Shown piece after piece: positions 60,009 to 64,000 of a stretch of DNA of 64,000 nucleotides; within the stretch, counting starts at the first letter, position 1; the number at the start of each line of letters is the position of its first letter. The position numbers were made by a program, and so were the translations under genes. Source of the stretch: Myxococcales bacterium. GTDB taxonomy: Bacteria > Myxococcota_A > Bradymonadia > UBA7976 > UBA1532. The notes beneath the pieces are model-generated. The model searched no databases, was not told where the DNA came from, and was given only the letters and a program-made list of their open reading frames with translations. The DNA is taken from positions 62,001 through 126,000 of the forward strand of contig JACKDP010000008.1 of assembly GCA_020633435.1 (NCBI GenBank), written 5' to 3'.

Positions 60009-61447
60009 GCCGCGGGCCGAGCCGCCGCCAGTTCCTGCGCACGGCCGGGGGCCTGTGCCTGGCGCTGCCCTTCCTGCGCTCGGTGGCCCGGGCCGAGCCC
60101 GCCGATCCGCCGCTGCGCTTCGCGCTCTTCTGGGAGACGGGCGGCACCCTCACCAACCGCGCCAGCGAGCAGCAGTTCGCGGCGATGCACCCCTGGAACG
60201 ACTGGCGCCCCACCGGCACCCCCGACGCGCCCGTCCTGGGGCCGCTCCACACCGACCTGGCCCGGCACCTCGACCGCCTGCTCTTCCTCAGCGGCGTCGA
60301 CAACCACGCCGAGCCCGGCGAGCACCGCCGCGCGGACGTCTCCAGCATGACGGCCCGGGCGGCGGTCGCGGTGGGGCCCGACTTCACGGCCGGCGGCCCG
60401 TCCCTCGACCAGGTGCTCGCCCGCCGCCTCACCGCCCGCTGGCCGGCGCCCTTCTCCAGCGTCGACCTCGCGGCCCCTGGGCTGCACTTCGGGGAGCCCT
60501 CGTACCGCGACGCGGCCGAGCCCGTCGTCCGGGAGGCCGACCCGCGCTCGGCGTTCGCCCGCCTCTTCACCAACATCGACAGCGGCCTGCCGGTGGAGGA
60601 GCTGGCGCGCCTGCGGGCCCAGCGCAAGAGCGTGCTCGACGGCGCCCTGGCCGGCTTCGCGGCCCTCGACGCGCGGCTGGGCGAGGCCGACCGCCTCGTC
60701 CTGGAGGCCCACCAGGATCACCTGCGCGCCATCGAGCGTCGGCTGGCCGTGCTGGACGATCCCGAGCTGGCCCGCGCCTGCGCGCCCCCCGACATGGCGG
60801 GCGGGGCGCGCCTGGGGGACGCCGCGAGCTGGACGCTGCTGCCCGGCGACGTCCGCCAGACGCTCGCGCCGCTGCACGTCGACATCATGGCCCAGGCCCT
60901 CGTCTGCGGGCTGACGCGCGTGGTGACGCTGCACTACCCGGACACGCTGGAGCCCTTCCTGCCGCAGCCCTTCCAGGCCCTGTCGCCCCAGGTGGACGCC
61001 CACGCCCTCGGCCACGTCGGCCTGGAGCTGGGGGATCCGGCGGGCGAGCGCGCCCAGGCCTGGCGCGCCGAGATCCAGGCCAATCGGCGGTTCAAGGCGG
61101 GCCTCGTCGCGCGCTTCCTCGACCACCTCGCCCCGGCCGAGGACGCCGCCGGCCCCCTGCTCGACCGCACCCTCGTCCTGCACCTGGCCGAGTTCAGCAA
61201 CGCCGCCGTCCACACCGCCCGGGATCTGCCCGTCATGCTGGCCGGCAACCTGGGCGGCCTGCGCACCGGGCGCCACCTCACGCTGAGCGAGGGCGGCCGC
61301 GGCGACACCGTCGAGACCCACGCCGACTACCGCAGCGACTGGTCCCTGCACAACCTGCACACCAGCATCCTCCAGCTTTTCGGCTTTGAGGACGAGCACT
61401 TCGGCGACGAGCGCTGCCCGCGCCAGGGCCCGCTGCCCCTCGGCTGA
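60005..61447 (+). CDS. DUF1552 protein with Tat signal
   Basis: A 480-residue protein with a twin-arginine signal (SRRQFLRTAGG, then LCLALPFL), so it is exported folded. The body follows DUF1552: LRFALFWETGG, FLSGVDNHAEPGEHRRADVSSM, SLDQVLARRL, and the C-terminal NLGGLRTGRHLTL and HNLHTSILQLFGFED. DUF1552 proteins are nearly always encoded directly behind DUF1592 proteins, here by a 4-base overlap, and resemble the alkaline-phosphatase-like/DUF1501 group. The two probably form one exported redox or hydrolytic complex; the reaction is unknown. Confidence 0.82.
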   Translation: MSRGPSRRQFLRTAGGLCLALPFLRSVARAEPADPPLRFALFWETGGTLTNRASEQQFAAMHPWNDWRPTGTPDAPVLGPLHTDLARHLDRLLFLSGVDNHAEPGEHRRADVSSMTARAAVAVGPDFTAGGPSLDQVLARRLTARWPAPFSSVDLAAPGLHFGEPSYRDAAEPVVREADPRSAFARLFTNIDSGLPVEELARLRAQRKSVLDGALAGFAALDARLGEADRLVLEAHQDHLRAIERRLAVLDDPELARACAPPDMAGGARLGDAASWTLLPGDVRQTLAPLHVDIMAQALVCGLTRVVTLHYPDTLEPFLPQPFQALSPQVDAHALGHVGLELGDPAGERAQAWRAEIQANRRFKAGLVARFLDHLAPAEDAAGPLLDRTLVLHLAEFSNAAVHTARDLPVMLAGNLGGLRTGRHLTLSEGGRGDTVETHADYRSDWSLHNLHTSILQLFGFEDEHFGDERCPRQGPLPLG

Positions 61448-61521
61448 CGGCCGTTGGCGGATGGGTAGCACCCGCCGCGCACCCTCGCTTACACTCCGCC
61501 CACACTGGCTCGAGGGAAGAC

Positions 61522-62484
61522 ATGGCACGGTTCCTCACGAAGAAGACGATGGGCCTCCTGGCGGCGACGGCGCTCCTGGCGGCGGGCTGTGACGACGACG
61601 GCGGCGGCAGCGCCCAGGAGATCCAGGACGCGGCCACCATCCGCGACGCGGCCCCGGCCGACGCGGCCGGCGGCGGCGGCGCGGGCGGCGTGGGCGGCGG
61701 CGGTGGCAGCCCCGACATGGCGGTCGCCAGCCCCGACATGGCGGTCGCCAGCCCCGACATGGCGGTGGGCGAGCCCGACATGGCGGTGGCCGAGCCCGAC
61801 ATGGGGGGCCTCGACCCCGACGCGGCGCCGCCCCCGCCCCCCATGGGCGATGTGTACGGCGGCCGCATCAACACCCTGTCCATCGCCGGTGATCCGGCCA
61901 ACCAGGGCTGCCGCGACCTCAACGGCGACGGCCGGGCCGACAACTCCCTGGCCCTGGCGGCCGCCCTGGCCAACGACGGCCTGCAGGGCGCCGTCAACGA
62001 TGGCGACCTGAACCTGCTGCCCACGGCCATCGGCCTCGCGCCCCCCGGCGCCAACGGGCAGTTCGACCTGGCGCTGCTCACGGGCAACCCCGGCGGCGCC
62101 GGCTACATCGTCTCGATGTCGTCCCTGAACGCCGATGGCAGCCCCCGCGTGATCTTCGGCGACACCTCGGTGGCGGGCGGCGCCCTCTCGGCCGGCCCCG
62201 GCAACTTCCCGGTGGACATCCCCGTCGGCGGCATGGATCTGGCCCTCGACATCACCAACGCCACCATCTCGGGCACGGCGGGCATCGACGCCAACGGCTT
62301 CTTCATCAACAACGGCGTCATCACGGGGATCATCCCCCACGACGCCCTGGTGGCGGCCCTGGCCAACACCGACTTCGCCTTCGCCGCGGGGCTCCTGCCC
62401 CCCGACGTCAACGGCACCGGCAACAGCGTCTGCCTGCTGTTCAGCTCCCAGGGCGTGACCCTGGAGGGCTTCCCCGTCGAGTGA
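61522..62484 (+). CDS. Lipoprotein with tandem PDMAVA linker
   Basis: A 320-residue lipoprotein (lipobox LAAGC, then DDDGGGS). Residues 24-105 are low complexity: D/A segment, Gly run, then five SPDMAVA-type units and a Pro run. The folded part (about 108-320) begins YGGRINTLSIAGDPANQGCRDLNGDG, contains a calcium-like DLNGDGRADN loop, and continues as a beta-rich domain (MDLALDITNATISGTAG). I do not recognise the family. GAGGGAAG precedes the ATG. It converges with the PNGase F-like gene with 3 bases between stops. Confidence 0.7.
   Translation: MARFLTKKTMGLLAATALLAAGCDDDGGGSAQEIQDAATIRDAAPADAAGGGGAGGVGGGGGSPDMAVASPDMAVASPDMAVGEPDMAVAEPDMGGLDPDAAPPPPPMGDVYGGRINTLSIAGDPANQGCRDLNGDGRADNSLALAAALANDGLQGAVNDGDLNLLPTAIGLAPPGANGQFDLALLTGNPGGAGYIVSMSSLNADGSPRVIFGDTSVAGGALSAGPGNFPVDIPVGGMDLALDITNATISGTAGIDANGFFINNGVITGIIPHDALVAALANTDFAFAAGLLPPDVNGTGNSVCLLFSSQGVTLEGFPVE
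61708..61803 (+). repeat. 21-base tandem repeat coding SPDMAVA
   Basis: Four full 21-base units and a partial fifth with only a few substitutions, in frame in the lipoprotein linker. The first two units are identical. Likely to vary in copy number between strains. Confidence 0.8.
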
Positions 62485-62487
62485 CGG

Positions 62488-64000
62488 CTACTCGGTGTAC
62501 CACACCACGTAGGCGCTGAGCGCGATGTCGCCCCCGCGCGGGGCGGCGTCGGCGCCCAGAAAACCCTGGTAGGTCAAGACGTTCTCCTCGCCGGGGCGCA
62601 CCTTGCCGGTGACGTCCAGGCGGATGGGGGCCACCGGCAGGCCCGGGCACCAGTACGCCCGCTCGGGGGCCCAGTTGCCGTACTGGCCGGGGGGCACGCC
62701 CTGGCTGGCCAGGTCGGCGCAGCCGCGCAGCGAGCCCACCTGGCCCAGGTGGCGCACCACCGAGAGGGGCTGGTCGTTGAGCGTGAAGGCGTGGCGGTGG
62801 TCGCACCACTCGGCGCAGTTGTCGCGGTCGGTCTGGCCGTGCCCCGAGAGCAGCAGCACCACCTCCACGCGGCTGGCGTCGGCGGGCGGCGTGAAGCGGA
62901 AGGGCTCGCGGGTGTTGTACTCGGCGCCGAAGCCGCCGCCGCCGAAGGCGAAGACGGTCCCCTCGGCCTTGCGGCCCCCCTCGCGGCGCAGGCGCAGCGT
63001 CACCCGCACGTCGCGCTCGGTGGCGCGCTCCCACTCGGGCCCCATCTCGACGCGGAACGTCTGCGCCCCGCCGGCCCGCAGCAGGCCCAGCATGGGCGAG
63101 GCGTCCAGCAACCACCGGCGCTCGCCGCGGCGCCAGTACGGGGTGATCCAGCGGGCGACCTCCTGCCGGGCGCCGCACTCGGCGTCCATGCACAGGGCGA
63201 TGCTGGCGATGCGATCCCACTCGCTGCAGCCGAAGACGTTGCGCGCCGGGCAGGTGACGCTGACGTCGAAGGACAGACTGTCCACGTCGGCCATGGCCGC
63301 GGCGTCAGGCAGCTCGACGGTGGGCGTGAAGATGCGAGCCGAGACGCGGCCCTCCACCAGCGGGATGGTCGTGGTGGTCGCGTCCTCCGCCACCACCTGG
63401 TCGTGGACGCGGGCGATGTGGTTGTAGAAGGCGCCGAAGTAGCTGGCCATGTCCCAGATCATCGGGCGGCCCACCACCTCGCTGAGGCTGCCGCCCTCGT
63501 CCCACCGCTGCAGGCGGTCGATGGCGAACGTGAACGGCAGCGGCGGCTGGGCCCGGCCGCGGTCGCCCAGGTCCACCAGGCTGGTGGGGTCGAACATGTA
63601 GTCGAGGTAGCCGCGGATGAAGGCCCCCACGCTGCCGTCGATGTCGGTCAGGCGATCCGTGACCAGGTGGAAGCGGTCGGCGAGGCCGTCGGGCGCCGCG
63701 CGGGCCAGCCGCCCCTCCATGGCCCGCATCCGGCGCTCGCGGGCGTCGGCGTCGTCCTCGTAGGACACGAAGAAGAAGTGGGTGTTGGCCGGGGTCTTCT
63801 GGACCAGCGCCTCCACGCTCGTGTTCCACAGATCGTTGCCGATCCACGCGCCCTGGGGGTTCTGGCGCAGATCCGGGAAGTAGATGAGGAACACATACGA
63901 CTCACAGCCCGTGAACTGCTCGCGGAAGGACCAGGGGCCGTCGAGGGTCTGGACCGTGAAATCCCCAGCGATGTCGCCGAACTGCACGCCCGTGCCCTCG
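62488..64000 (-). CDS. PNGase F-like glycoamidase, 5' end beyond window
   Basis: At least 503 residues, open to the window edge. The first GTG codon inside the window (63987) is not a convincing start, because EGTG continues upstream. Residues after it (VQFGDIAGDFTVQTLDGPW) resemble a thioredoxin/peroxiredoxin-fold start. The middle and C-terminal parts match the two eight-strand jelly-roll domains of peptide-N-glycosidase F: FGCSEWDRIASIALC, then LLSGHGQTDRDNCAEWCDH, where PNGase F has a similar GHG...CAEF stretch. Such enzymes release N-glycans from glycoproteins. A secreted role is expected, but the signal peptide is outside the window. Confidence 0.75.
   Translation of the reverse strand, partial: EGTGVQFGDIAGDFTVQTLDGPWSFREQFTGCESYVFLIYFPDLRQNPQGAWIGNDLWNTSVEALVQKTPANTHFFFVSYEDDADARERRMRAMEGRLARAAPDGLADRFHLVTDRLTDIDGSVGAFIRGYLDYMFDPTSLVDLGDRGRAQPPLPFTFAIDRLQRWDEGGSLSEVVGRPMIWDMASYFGAFYNHIARVHDQVVAEDATTTTIPLVEGRVSARIFTPTVELPDAAAMADVDSLSFDVSVTCPARNVFGCSEWDRIASIALCMDAECGARQEVARWITPYWRRGERRWLLDASPMLGLLRAGGAQTFRVEMGPEWERATERDVRVTLRLRREGGRKAEGTVFAFGGGGFGAEYNTREPFRFTPPADASRVEVVLLLSGHGQTDRDNCAEWCDHRHAFTLNDQPLSVVRHLGQVGSLRGCADLASQGVPPGQYGNWAPERAYWCPGLPVAPIRLDVTGKVRPGEENVLTYQGFLGADAAPRGGDIALSAYVVWYTE

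Overview
The window is a GC-rich, gene-dense chromosomal segment that reads like a Myxococcota (former Deltaproteobacteria) genome. The supporting signs are lipoproteins with Asp/Ala/Pro linkers, Cys- and Asp-rich repeat proteins, a DUF1592/DUF1552 pair, a MoxR/DUF58/VWA cluster, a single-chain multidomain acyl-CoA carboxylase and a ScfR/RamB-type regulator beside glyoxylate-cycle genes. I see no insertion sequences, phage genes or CRISPR arrays. The base composition is too uniform to point to a transferred island. The taxonomic call is inference from gene content only.

Left part (1-11.1 kb). An acyl-CoA dehydrogenase is followed by an ECF sigma / anti-sigma / Spy-like envelope-stress operon. 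Next comes a tightly coupled envelope operon: a secreted unknown, an M15 peptidase and a LysM plus class A beta-lactamase-fold protein. A ribosome-assembly factor (yjgA/darP) reads the other way. The gap at 7112-7587, together with the small gene next to it, is the most unusual non-coding stretch. It holds a minus-strand class II tRNA-like cloverleaf with a GGC anticodon and a junction-forming inverted repeat. Beside these is a 36-codon ORF with its own consensus promoter, Shine-Dalgarno and hairpin. A DUF362 protein and a large membrane-anchored unknown follow.

Carbon metabolism block (11.1-21.9 kb). A TetR regulator with a cupin and a perfect palindromic operator stands back to back with a 1709-residue carboxylase (biotin carboxylase, BCCP, central region, carboxyltransferase). 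A ScfR/RamB-type regulator is divergent from a malate synthase-isocitrate lyase fusion that still carries an internal ribosome-binding site and ATG at the junction. Together these suggest coordinated control of acyl-CoA carboxylation and acetate or fatty-acid use through the glyoxylate cycle.

Middle (21.9-43 kb). Several lipoproteins and an NYN-LOTUS RNA-binding or nuclease protein come first. A seven-gene minus-strand cluster follows (ABC ATPase, membrane protein, DUF4175-like protein, MoxR, DUF58, BatA/VWA, radical-SAM-like). It carries about six single-base reading-frame disruptions, mostly in G/C homopolymers. Then come lipA, a glycosyltransferase, carB and greA.

Right part (43-64 kb). 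Two tandem giant lipoprotein metzincin proteases, a glycosyltransferase, an MscS channel coupled to an alpha/beta hydrolase, Cys-rich secreted proteins, a DUF1592/DUF1552 surface pair, a repeat-linker lipoprotein and a PNGase F-like protein cut by the window edge. Several genes without a Shine-Dalgarno have a -10-like box 7-9 bases before the ATG, which suggests leaderless transcripts are common here.
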